Positions 49,260 to 60,551 of a stretch of 64,000 bases of DNA are shown one piece after another. The stretch comes from Lantana camara (Eukaryota; Streptophyta; Magnoliopsida; Lamiales; Verbenaceae): positions 57,417,001-57,481,000 of the forward strand of contig CM074864.1 of NCBI GenBank assembly GCA_037501455.1, read 5' to 3'. How positions within the stretch are numbered: the first letter of the stretch is position 1; each line of letters opens with the position of its first letter. The translations under genes and the position numbers were made by a program. The notes below the pieces were generated by a model. The model ran no database searches and had not been told where the DNA came from. It worked only from the letters and a program-made list of their open reading frames with translations.

Positions 49260-50460
49260 CATCAACAATGATGACTAGAGAAAGGGTTAACTTGATATCT
49301 GAAAAAAGAGAAACGCATCGGTTTGCCCACCATCAAGAAATCAAGTTGAAAGTTTTCAGATTCAATGGCAGGTATCTTCTCAGGAGACTCGATACTTGCC
49401 TCGGCAATGAATTCTCACAGGTAGTTTCGCCTGCAAGCCATGAACAGCATATTAACATGATAATGCAGAAAGTAATACTTAAATCTCCTGGACTTCTTCT
49501 AGAGATTTCTCTAAATCTTAATGCTTGCAGAATGTTGCAGACATCACTGAAACACGAGGATGACACGACCCCTTAACAATCCAATGAAGAGAAGACTGAA
49601 CCATATTATGATTGCTTCACAATGGGGACTTGGAACTTAAGATCTCAAAAGAGTTACAGAGCCTTGCCAGATCCTTCACAGGCCTATCTTCCTTGACCGG
49701 AAAAGAATGGAAATCGTATGTTCTATTCTAAGAACACTCTCGAGAGGGGGTGGGGGAGAATAATTTTTTGCATGGCAAGAAAATAGTGATATATGGAAAT
49801 TTTCTAAAAAAACCGTACCTCTATTGTGTGGCTTGACCGAACAATAATAGCCTGCGGATTGCCATCAACAACTTGCAACCCTTGAATCACAATAAATATA
49901 TGCAAACCACAGCCAAAAATTTATAGTATCAATCACTTTTTTAAATTTCAATTATCATAAAAGATTACATAACCAACTAAGAGTTCATGACCTGGAGAAG
50001 AATGATTAATGGATCCCATCCTGTTAGACAAGACTTTCTTCATAAAGGGTAACATAATTCTTCAGTTGCCAGAAAACAGCAACATGTTTGTTTATCACAC
50101 TTCACTAGTGAAATGCAAAAACTTGAAAACAAAACAATTCATCACACAGACGATGAAACGCTCATCATATTTTAAATACTATGATATGCTAAATTCAGAA
50201 GGACAAACGGAAATATGTGATGTAAATTGAGAACATTAGCAATAAAAGAGATAAAATAAATGGACATAAGCAATACAGTCTTCTACATAAGGGACAGAGA
50301 GATGCTGAAATGATCAAAGTACCAACCAACACATTATCATACCCTGGCAGCACATTCAGATTAACACTCCTCATCGACAGATAAATAGAATCTTGAAGAT
50401 CTAGGGAATTTGGCAATAGGTAAATGGAATACAACAAATACAACAGATGAATAAAATCTA
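49260..50460 (-). pseudogene. CSN6 pseudogene, middle part only
   Basis: Matches CSN6 from intron 3 to exon 7. The exon 7 remnant is about 49330-49440 (GETTCENSLPRQVSSLLRR, closer to the usual family text than the live gene). An exon 6 scrap lies near 49769, the exon 4 remnant is about 49818-49880, and intron 3 lies at about 50240-50400. Exons 1-3, 5, 8 and 9 are missing or unrecognisable, and the fragments are out of frame. It joins directly to the 3' part of the PMD gene. Confidence 0.8.
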
Positions 50461-50634
50461 ATAGCTTGTCAGGTTTTGATTCCAATTGATTAAAGATGTT
50501 TACCATGAAATCGTTTTGAGGTAGGGGCCAGACAAGCTCACCAAAAATTTCTACTGATGAAATTTCCTACAGGATGGTTGAGTAGATTAAGCATGAAGTG
50601 TACGTTTTGAGATATCATCTCGAACTTGGGATTG

Positions 50635-52646
50635 TCACCTTCGTCTGGAGGTTTTCTTGGGGCGAATTTGTTCGGTAACATTCTGTGGAACTGCATGTTG
50701 TTTGACTATACTTTGCAGAGATTGGATCACTTGGGTGTGAGAATCCACCAGTTCTTTGAATCGACGAGCATCGTGATAATTGGTAATAGTCTTGAAATCA
50801 TCCAGCATGCAGGTCAAACCGTTGGCCTAATACAAAATATGATAAATTATAAATAATAAATAATCACTAACTACATACTTATTGTAATATCACCTGAAGT
50901 AATACATACCACTGAGTTCCATGCACCATGGTCATTTGGGCGATATCCGTCGGCACCGTGGTCATTTGGGCGATATCCATCTGTCCTTGATGGATTTGGG
51001 GGCGAAATAAGTTTACGTGTCTTCTTTCTATACCAAGTGAAGTACCCTACAACAACATCTCGCTCCTGAGTCACAGGATCCCCCGTTATTTCATTTTGAG
51101 TTGCTGAATACCATTGTGTCATATACAAATGGTGGAATTGGACCCATTCTTGCCCTGGTCGTCCTTTTCGAGTGAGTTTGTGCAATCTTTCATTTTCTGT
51201 TCGTGGAGGATTTGGAGGAATAACCTGAACTATACCAAATTGTCGAGCGACACGCTCGACGTGGAGTGTCTCAATTATGCTATAGTGAATTAATGGGCAC
51301 GTTGAACGCCATAACTCATGACCGCATTCCCCCGGCAAAGATACAATCTCAGGCCAATCCATACAATAAGGCCTCCAAAAAAACTACACAAGAAAAAGAG
51401 CTTAGAAAGAATACAACATAGTGATACATGGAGTTGAAATAAGTAAATACGAGTGCATGTACCTCATTGGGAGTTAACCGATCAAACATATCTCTAAACA
51501 TCCTAACATTGTGACTTGCAGTTTGTGTCCATGAAAAATACGTTATCCATCTACAACAAGTTTATGAATAAAATTATAGATTTTAAAAGATAAAGAATGC
51601 TATAAATTTATGATAATATTTAGATTAAATATGAATAAGAACAGAACCTAACACCATGTGGAGGCATTGGTAGTATTCGGCCATTTGCGAGTATCGTTGG
51701 TCCAGTCTTCACTCGTTCAGACAGTCGTTGTGGTCTTATACAACTGATTCGTATCCATGCCCAAATCTACTTAAAAGAATTCATAAGTATTTATGACTAT
51801 TGCAAGTTAAAGAAATATACTAAAAAAAATTCTTTCAGTTGCTATTACCTGTAGAAGTTGCAACGCGCCACCAATATTCTGATTTGGACAACTATTGATG
51901 CTGGCACCACATAGTTCATGATATAGGAAAGCTAAAACAGCACTTCCCCAACTGTGATTCCGACACTGCTCCGTTGTTTCCATATGACGGAGATATATCA
52001 GGCTAACCTTATTTCCACTGGTATCCGGACACATAAAAGCACCAATTAAAAGTAAAGCAGCACAACGAGCTTGTTGTAATACGTGTTCATGTGGGCTCTC
52101 ATTATCTACTGGATTATCTTTCAAGTGAGATCTTATGGCTGACATAATTATGCGCGATCCGCGAATTTCAGAAACATCCGGAGCAAATCCGAGCATTACT
52201 TGACAACAATGAGACCAAGAATTATACTTGTCGGGGAATGTATCTTTTCCAATTATTGGGTCCCCACGTATAGGGAGCCCCCATATCACCGCTACATCCT
52301 CTAAAGTGATGGTAGTCTCACCAACCGGAAAGTGAAATGTATGGGTCTCTGGACGCCATCTTTCTATTAACGCTGTGACTAAATGTGCATCAACTCCTAT
52401 ATAACCACAACGAAAAACACCAAAAAACCCCATATCATATATTTGCTCCAAAACACGATCATGTAAATTTATTCGTCTCTCATCTTCCCCATTATGGCTG
52501 AAACCAGTTGAGTTATTATGCCTTTGACGAACAAGATCATCAATTGCACCATTAAAAACATAATTCGAACGATGATTTTCTTGTAAATATAATAAGTCAT
52601 TCTCTTCTGGACCGTAGGACACCATTTCATCATTTCTTCTGGTCAT
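50635..52646 (-). CDS. Plant mobile domain protein, MAIN-like (PP7 long-form homolog)
   Basis: Five exons (51849-52646, 51648-51766, 51463-51550, 50910-51383, 50635-50826) give 1671 nt, 556 residues, with every junction in phase. The PMD is seen in exon 1 (DRVLEQIYDMGFFGVFRCG, LVTALIERWRPETHTFHFP, ITLEDVAVIWGLPIRG, RYLxx-like YLRHM and WGSAVLAFLYHELCGAS). It continues with IWAWIRI, WITYFSWTQTAS and LHKLTRKGRPGQEW. Such proteins (MAIN, MAIL1) act in the nucleus in genome stability and transposon silencing; the domain itself also occurs in transposons. This copy has no phosphatase domain. Near the end of exon 4 the ten residues DGYRPNDHGA occur twice. Function of this member is unknown. Confidence 0.88.
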
Positions 52647-52924
52647 TCTATGAACTACATTAGAAGATACATATAAAATTAGTTAGAAATAAGAAAATCA
52701 ACAATGGCGATTAAATTACAGAGGTTTAGATCACTGCTTATGATAACTAACATGGCAACAATAAAAGTTGAAGTTACTAACTAATTACAAAGATTAGCAT
52801 TACTACCATAAAACAACTATGACTAATGTATAAAATTAACATGACTAAGGCAAAATTAAAGTTGTAAAAGATAATAAAAGTATAATACTATAATTATGAA
52901 GTAAATATATATGGAAAAAAAAAA

Positions 52925-53075
52925 GAATAAAGGAGATCAACCTTTTCCGGGGAGGGGTAGGCGGCAGCGAGCGATAATGGTTGCCTCTTCTCCGGCGATG
53001 GCGACGGCGGCGGCGGACAGTGGTGGCGGCTGTCACTACTTTCCGGGGAAAGAGTAATTTGGAAGGGGAAGATTT
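52925..53075 (-). promoter_or_regulatory. GC-rich leader/promoter region of the PMD gene
   Basis: On the minus strand this GC-rich block with GGC/GCC runs lies 280-430 bp before the PMD start codon, probably 5' UTR or core promoter with a leader intron. A close copy sits at 62841-62965. No clear TATA box was seen. Confidence 0.45.
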
Positions 53076-53502
53076 GTTTTGCGTTGAGGGGAGAAAAGTG
53101 ATTTCAAAATTTCACATTGAAATCGCTGCTGGTTCATCCGTCACTCGTTAGTCGTCAGAAATATATATATTATATAAGAGAAATAATTATGGTCGCTTCT
53201 CAGAGCGGCGACTCTAGACGTCGCTTTCCTCCTCCTTTTACCTGTTCGTCACTCCATGCTTCAATAGAGATATGTTTAAAAAAATTGCATTTTACTCCCC
53301 GTAATATCAGAAGTTCTCAAAGAAACCCCTTGTGAAAAAAAAAAAAAAAAGATTTTTCAAAATTAATATATTTTTTTGTTCCTTATGCATAAAATAGTAC
53401 GGCCTTTTGGTAGTTTAACGAAGAATTTTCGAAAATAATATTGTTTTTAATTCGAATTCATAAATTAATACTGAAAGTGGACGGGTTAAAATTTTATTAC
53501 AA

Positions 53503-53820
53503 GTCACCACAAGCTGCGGCGACCCATGAATTTTTTTATTATTATTATTTTTTATAACGGGGTCGCCATAGTGATTGGCGACCCATGAATTTTTATTTTT
53601 AATAATTCTTTTAGAGGGTCGACTGTTTCTGTGGCAACCCTCTTATAATTTTTTTTAACATTATTTTATTAAGGGGTCACCACACAGACAGACAACCCCT
53701 TGATTTTATCTTTTTCTTTTTACGCCTAGTTTTATGTTGGGTAGCCACAGAGAACAGTAACCCCTTAATTTTTTTTATAAATATTTTCTAGTTGGGTCGC
53801 CACCGAAAAAGATGACCCCT
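53503..53820. repeat. Degenerate tandem array of GGGTCGCC/GGCGACCC hairpins
   Basis: At least six imperfect hairpins recur every 54-66 bp: near 53503, 53559, 53613, 53671, 53736 and 53793. Each has a GGGTCGCC-like left arm, a 10-14 base loop, a GGCGACCC-like right arm and an AT-rich linker. The second (GGGTCGCC...GGCGACCC) pairs perfectly; the others have drifted. Confidence 0.8.
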
Positions 53821-54117
53821 GCATTAGATACCTTGACCATTGTTGTATCAATACCAATGCAGGAAAAATTCAACAATGGTGGATGAGAAATTCAACAATG
53901 CTAATTGGATATGGCAATGCAGCAAAGAATGCATTGAAAATTTATTGAGAAGTGATGTATCAATGCAATAAAGTTGAAATAATACTGTTTGAAACGCATT
54001 ATTGATAGAGGTCTTGGCTTTGGTACTATTCCAAATGCATTATTGATGAGTGCTGAAATTTTAGTTAAAGCAACAAAGATGTTGTTCCAAATACATATCA
54101 AAACTTCTTTTAAGACG

Positions 54118-54185
54118 AGTAGATAGCTTAAGTGGTAAATATCTCCACCTGTGAACTGGTAGGTCACGGGTAAGTTCCTGCATAT
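54118..54185 (+). mobile_element. Possible tRNA-derived SINE fragment
   Basis: TAGCTTAAGTGGTAAA resembles box A and GGTCACGGGTAAGTTCC a decayed box B, at tRNA-like spacing. No target duplication was recognised, so this is only a possibility. Confidence 0.3.
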
Positions 54186-54979
54186 CAAAGCTTGCTTTGA
54201 GTTTTCTTTAGAAAATTTCTTGTTCCTTACCATAGATTCGATTGGGGTAATTGTCTTCTGCGGTGGCAATTATACTGAGTCGAACCATTGTGTTTGTTAC
54301 GATTGACTATCATTTACCCTCACAAGAATTTCACGATCGACCTCATTTTATGATCTCGTTCATCACATTTGTGATCTAATTCATTTTCAACGAGAGGAAT
54401 ACAATATCAAACTTTTCTCGACAAGATACATATCAAAATTTTCTGTACCGATCGAAACAATTATTGAAATATCCAATGATAATTTTTTAAGTTGTTACAC
54501 GAATATAGCATCCCAACTCGAATCATTCAAGGTGTTTGTTGTCGCTGAACCCTCCCAACAACAACAATCAGTAGATGCTACTTGGAGTTAAGACATGCAA
54601 CACTATATGGAACTGCTCAACTGGAATATGTTGTTGATTAGTAGTGCTTTCACAGCATTTGGTATCAATGATCCTAATTCAACACTCCAAGAAAGCAATC
54701 GAGCTACACTAATGTGGTTTTAGGGGAGGAGGAGGAGGGGGAGGAGGAATTAGCATATCAATTCCAATAAATTGAGGATGTGTTGTCGGAGTCGAAAACA
54801 GAAGACGACGAGAATGACACCAGTGACAACGAGAATGAAAGCGGTGACGGCAATAACGTAAATGCCGAAGAACACGCTTAAGAACGTGCTGAAGAGCTTG
54901 CCGCTGTTGAAGATGTATTGGCGCAGCACAACATTGAAAGCTCGCATCCTCAACTCCATGAATTCCATCCATATTACCA

Positions 54980-55540
54980 TATAATTGGATTAGAAATGTA
55001 AACCGACTCGATGAACTTACCGTCGGGCAGATAGGGTCAGATTTATTGTTCTAATACTGGTAGATTGGATGTTGGGATGACATTTCAAAGTAAAAAACAT
55101 GTTTAAACATCCGTGAAGGACTTCTCCATTTGATGGGAAATCGAGAATTTAGAGTTCATCTCAGTTCCCAAAAATTTTGGAAGGTTCATTGCAAACGAGG
55201 TTAGACTACAGGCTGCCTATGGGAGTTACGTGCCCAATATAAAAAGAGAGTGGGGACTTGGTCATCTCTGTTTATCACGGTGATCATACATGTAGTCCCA
55301 ACTACATTTTGATCGACCATTCAAACTTGAACACCAATTTTATTGCGGGCATGTTAATTGGCCATGTCAAGACCAATTATGCCTCCACGGTTGCCGACGT
55401 ACGTCAAACTGTTAACAATTGTTGTGGATATCAGATACTCGAAGGTATAACACAGTCTAAGACGGGTTAGTGAACACTTGTATGGTACGTGGAAAAGTTT
55501 AGTTATAAGTCTCCCACAATTCATGGCTGCAATACAAAAA
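54980..55540 (+). pseudogene. MuDR-like (MULE) transposase remnant
   Basis: Broken frames show VGMTFQSKKHV, WEIENLEFISVP, then an open stretch (55258-55470) with YHGDHTCSPNYILIDHSNLN and TVADVRQTVNNCCGYQI. This matches the region of plant MULE transposases that precedes the catalytic core (HTC..., SSKWLA/HSNL..., SxxQAYRAK). Stops and the lack of the MULE core make it dead. No terminal inverted repeats were found. The stretch 54200-54980 has no recognised gene. Confidence 0.55.
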
Positions 55541-55705
55541 TGAAATCCAGGTAACTAATTATTTTTAAGGTTCATTCATGAATTCTTTTTTAAAATCTAT
55601 ATATTTAATAATAATTTAATTTACCATGTTATTGGCCAAAATATATAAATTTTTATCACATTTGGTCATCACATCCTATTTCCGTCATGTCACTAATAGG
55701 AGAAA

Positions 55706-58700
55706 TGTGACACCCCGCTGGTCCGACGTACAAGGTACGCCGCGTTCCAACCTTTTTATGTGATTTTGTGTTTTGTGTGGCCCTATTTTGAACTCTTTTA
55801 GAGTTTAGGGGCCTGTTTGTATTTTTCTCTTTTAAGGGGTTTTTCGGTCATTTCTCGTTCGAACGAGATTTCGATCTCTGTGACCCCTTCAGCGTGTTCG
55901 GGGCAGCGAAACGAGTCCGTAGACTCTAAGTTTACCCAACTCTGACGTCGTTAACTCTCTCTCCCGGTCGTTCTCGTGCGTAAGGACCCGGGATAAAATA
56001 CCCGGATCCTTGTTTTGCGTGCCAAACCAATCAGCAGCTTTCTCTCTCTCTCTCTCGTTCCTCTCCAGGCGAAACACCACACACACACACACGAAACACG
56101 CACAAATTGGAGGGCGGCCGTTTCTCGACGGATTTCGACGAGTGAATAGTCCATTTCGAAGAGCTCGACGACCCGGTCACAACCGTACCAAGATCGTGGC
56201 CCGACGACAACCTGAGGCGGGCCTTTTCGCTGATTTTCAATCGCGGCAGAAGGGAGGCGGACCACCGTGACTTCGCCGCCTCTTGCGGCGGTTTCCGGCA
56301 GCCATTTTCCGACACGCGCCCCAAGACCTGACAGGAGACTTCCCGGCGTTCCATTTTCCGTTGGTGGCGCGGCAAACAGGGCGGCGACGGAGCGTCACGT
56401 GCCGCCTGAAAGTCGCGCAGCGACGGCGGTGCTACTGTAGCACGACAGAACTTGTCGTTCCTGTGACCTTTTTCCGATGGACTTCAACTGTTCCTAGCGT
56501 TTTTCGGCCCCCTGATTCCATTTCCGGCGTCATTTTGGGCCAAGGATGGCTGGAGGTGGCTGAACCGGCGAGTGGCGCGGCGGCGGTTTAGGACCTTTTT
56601 CTGACCGGTTTTGGTGGTGGCTCCTTCACGAAAGTTACTTAGAATGATGAAACGTAGCTGATGGCATTGGCCCCGACTCGAGAACCGGTCGTTGGTGGCG
56701 GACCGGTGGCGATTTTTTCGGCGACTTTTTCCGACTTTTGGCTAAGGGCTTTCGAAGGCCTCATTGCGAGCTTTCCAACGGTATGTTCGGATTTCATTTT
56801 TGTTTTACGGTTTGCATTTAATTTCAGTTTTCGTCGTTGGGATTTAGTTTGGTTTTTTGCCAACGAAGTCCGATGTGTTTGGTATTTTCTGAAATTGGTT
56901 GAGGGCTTTTGTCAAGCAGGCCGAGGCGTACGTTTCTGTCCTTCCGGGGATTTTTCCGACCACCGGAGTTGGTGTTCCGGTGGCAGCCGATGGCTGTTCA
57001 GCCGGCTCCGGTGGCGGCATTCCGGTGACTTTCGGTCAGCGGGTTCCTTTCGTCATGGTGAGTCTAACGCCACTTTCCGTTAGTCAATCGGATGTCCGGT
57101 TGATTTTATATGAATTTTTGAAGTTATTGTATTTATTTTCGTTAATTGTTTTAATTGTATAATGTGATCATGTATGAGCGATAAATGGAAATTATGAATT
57201 GTATGATATATGAGAATATGTTATGTTGTATGAAAGCATGATTCGTAATTTATTGAATTTAATTATCTTGTTTTATGCCTACTTGCTTAAGAATATTTTA
57301 TTTATGGGCTGTTAGTGTAACATTTGAAAACTAAATTGATAATGGGATTATATGAAACTTGAGAAATAAATTATGAAATGATTGTATGAAATATAATTTG
57401 ATATATTTGAACGCCTTGATTTGCAATTTGATTCTGGTTTGTTGAATTTGTTAATTGTTTAATTTGAATTGGTAAACCTTAGTAGTTAAATCTAATATGT
57501 AATACATGAATTGAATATGTAAAATATGAATTGTATGAATTGAGTAGGGTTAGAATTTGATTTGTAACCTCGTGAAATTTGTATGAATTAGGAAGCATGC
57601 TATTATGATTTATTGGATTTATTAATATATGTCAATTGGTATGAAAGGTGCTACGTGAATTTGCATGAAATGAATTAAGTAAACTTTGTTAATTAAATTT
57701 GTTATACAATCCATGAATTGTTTGTGTGATAAATGAATAATTTGATTTGATTAAATTATATAATGTTTCTTCTGCAAATAATTGTTATGCATTTGATCCC
57801 TGTTTGTGTGATTGCATTGGTCGTGCGTCTTTGTGGTTGTGTTTGGAGTCTGAGCCTTGTGTTCTGTGTGTGTTCAGTTGTTCAGGGGTTTTCCAGGGAG
57901 TGTCTGTCAGCTGTTTGGGTTCCAGTGGGACTTCTTGGCTCAGGTTTTCCGTTTCCATCGGTGTAAGGTGAGGTTTTAGGATTTCTGTTTAGTTAAAGCG
58001 ACCTACAACCTTCTGTGCTCATTTTCAAGCCTGCATGTGATTATTCTATTATATTTATATAATAGATACGTGTTTATATGATATGTTTATGAATTTGTCA
58101 TACGATTAAAGGTTTTCGAACTGTATATGTACGAGCATATGTAAGCTTGAAATGTTTTGCAACGAGGCTATGCTCCAAACCGTGTGTCTTCATACCAGCT
58201 GCGGATTAGGATGACACGGGGAGGTACGTTAATAGCATATGCTAAGTTGCAAGGTATGGTATGCTCCGATAAGGTACGTAAATATGATTTTGATACGATA
58301 TGATAAGTTTGGTGTGTAGCGAGTTATGATCTGATATGCTATGTTCTGTTGTGTTGGGCCCCGAGACGTGGGTAAGGGAGACCCGGGAGGACCATGGGGT
58401 CACCGGTTATGACCCCTGTGCACGTTCTCATTTGAGATATTCACGTGCGACCTATGGAGGTTGGGAAGGCGTGGTATCTTGAGCCCTCGGTGGATAACCG
58501 GGGAAGGCACAGTGTGGGTTAGCTACCCCGTGTGTGTTTGTATCTGTATGAGTAGTGAGGGTTTGCTCCCCGAACTACATGGTGTTGGGGTTGGATTGTT
58601 TATGATATTTGTTTGTTTTCTGTTATGATACGATATGGAAGTAAGGTGGGAGACCCGTATTCGCCGGGTATATGATTATGATATGTTATGTTGATTATGA

Positions 58701-59482
58701 AACGGGATAGGAGTTTTCTCTTTTAATATGATATAAGTATGCTCAGTTTGTTAAGTTCTGAATAAGATAAGATATGTATAAGTGTGGTTTGATAATTGTA
58801 CAAGTTTGATTTGAAAAATGGTTTTGGTATGCAAAACCCTACTCCCGGTTCATAATCTTTCTTTTGATACGTGCTCTGCTCCTTATTATGTATAGTGTGT
58901 GTGAGTTCAGCCCCCTCACTCAGTCAGTGGACTGACCCTCGCCCCACCTATGTTTTTAGTTTGCAGGTGCAAGTTGTTGGAGTTCGAGCTAGGCGGCTTT
59001 GAGTCTGGTCTGTCGAGTCTGTGTCAGTCCGTTTGATTTTGTTAAATACTTTGTTCCGAATTATGTATGAAAATTATGTATATAGTATGTTCTGTACAGG
59101 ATTATGTTTATGCTTTAATTATATGAATTTCGGGACAGGTTAGGACAGGGCTTGAATTAGTTGAACCCGTCTTTGTTGTATGTTTGAATTCGGGATAGGT
59201 TAGGACAGGTTCGTGGAATTAGTTGAATCCGTTTATTTATGTTTGTTGACTAAAGTTTTTGGATAGATCGTATTTTGCATCGCTTCCGCATTCAGGTTTT
59301 GCATATTTTTACTTGTACAGGGTTTAGGTACCGCCTAGCTTGGGTTGGTTTTTTTTTTCGTTTGTCACCCGTTCGCTGTGACTTGGTGTGTGTGCGGACT
59401 TTCCATTTCGTACCACGTGTCGGGTCATAGTGCGGGGGTGTGGTGCCCCACCGCTTGGGGTGCGACATCTCGGGCTGTTACA
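55706..59482 (+). repeat. Long LTR 4 of the composite element
   Basis: Starts TGTGACACCCCG. Family motifs are the CAGTC/GACTG hairpin (58920-58935), GCTAGGCGG (58988), CCGCCTAGC (59331) and CCATTTCGTA (59403). The usual LTR end may be TGCGACA at 59467; the final TCTCGGGCTGTTACA (59468-59482) matches the end of the TRIM LTR in 14 of 15 bases. The 55850-57060 part is GC-rich with CT and CA microsatellites. Open frames here are short and show no known domain. Confidence 0.75.
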
Positions 59483-59484
59483 AA

Positions 59485-59551
59485 TGGTATCAGAGCCGGG
59501 ACCCGGGTCGGTGTGCCAGCAAGGACGCTGGGCCCTTATGGGGGGGTGGAC
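59485..59551 (+). other. TRIM internal region: primer binding site and polypurine tract
   Basis: TGGTATCAGAGC (59485-59496) is complementary to the 3' end of initiator tRNA-Met, the usual plant LTR primer. GGGGGGGTGGAC (59540-59551) is the polypurine tract. Only about 70 bp separate the two LTRs, as in TRIM elements. Confidence 0.85.
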
Positions 59552-59761
59552 TGTAAAACTCAAAGTGCTTGTCCCACATCGGTTGGAGAGAGGAACAAAG
59601 CCTCCTTTATAAGGGGGTGGATACCTTTCCCTTGTTGAGGCCTTTTCCTGGGTGGGCGCCTTCGGACTTAAATTCCACCGGGAGAAACAAAACCGTGAGG
59701 GTGGTGTCGCTTAGCCCACCAAAGCGGACAATATCGACAGACGGGTTTTCGGGCTGTTACA
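59552..59761 (+). repeat. TRIM 3' LTR (210 bp)
   Basis: Starts TGTAAAACTC, ends GGGCTGTTACA, and holds the widely spread plant motif TGTCCCACATCGGTTGGAGA with a TTTATAAGG box and GGACAATATC. This matches a small TRIM found in many angiosperms. Its 5' partner is missing except perhaps for the last 15 bases. Confidence 0.8.
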
Positions 59762-59766
59762 AGAAA

Positions 59767-60233
59767 CATGTGTTCCACTAATACAAGGGTTAGAATTGTA
59801 TGAGATGATACTGTAGCAAAAGTTGAACCTTCAATCTTAAGTACCCCTCACACCCCAGTCCAATAAAATAAATAGGAGAAAGTAAATTAGGTACTCAACG
59901 ATCCATTAAAAGGGATATGTACCTCCCACAAGTTTACAAAGAACTTACTCTCAAAGCTCATATTAAACTTACGAATAAAGCTTTCACACTACAACCTGTG
60001 TAAATTAAACTTTGTACCTTGTAGCGAATCTGTACCTCCAAAACTAACCGAGACTAACTGAGCAACGCCTTGTGGGATGATAATTGAATTAACGGATCAC
60101 GTCTTTCAGCCGTCAATGCCCGAATAAGAAGAAGGTGGACCAATTCTGATAATAAAATTTAACATTTTGGCCCACGATTGATTGAATCATTAACAATGTT
60201 CCAGAATAAAAAATGGATCTATAGTACCACAGA

Positions 60234-60265
<32 letters not shown>

Positions 60266-60551
60266 TTACCACAACATTTACATTAGGAAATGGTTGAAAA
60301 GTGAAATGAGTCTTAAATAGTTAATCTTAAGCAGTAATATAAACCCATTAAAATGAAATAAGTTTTTCATTTTTTTCCCCCACTCGCCAAACTGAAATTC
60401 CAATTTCAATTGAAGATATCATCACAGATGACCATAGATAAAAGCCCATGACTAGATACACTGTTATAGAGCACAATTGCCACAACAAAAGCACATAAGC
60501 CTAGATATACTGCTATCAAGAACATTTGCTACAACATTTACCATATCTAAC
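59767..60551. other. Spacer with AT microsatellite
   Basis: No gene recognised. A TA microsatellite lies at about 60242-60267. The right end should hold the 3' UTR of the ALP1-like gene. Confidence 0.6.

Larger units (their letters stand above)
55706..59761 (+). mobile_element. Composite LTR/TRIM retroelement with one target duplication
   Basis: The left end TGTGACACCCCG belongs to the long LTR family; the right end GGGCTGTTACA belongs to a 210-bp TRIM LTR. The unit as a whole is flanked by AGAAA on both sides (55701-55705, 59762-59766), so it seems to have integrated as one piece. Order: long LTR, 69-bp internal part with primer binding site and purine tract, short TRIM LTR. No protein is encoded. 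Confidence 0.8.

Noticed and set aside
55889..57162. GC-rich open frames at the start of LTR 4 resembling a host gene
   Set aside because: They lie inside a TG...CA insertion with a target duplication, have no recognisable family, and occur in several frames at once because of CT and CA repeats.
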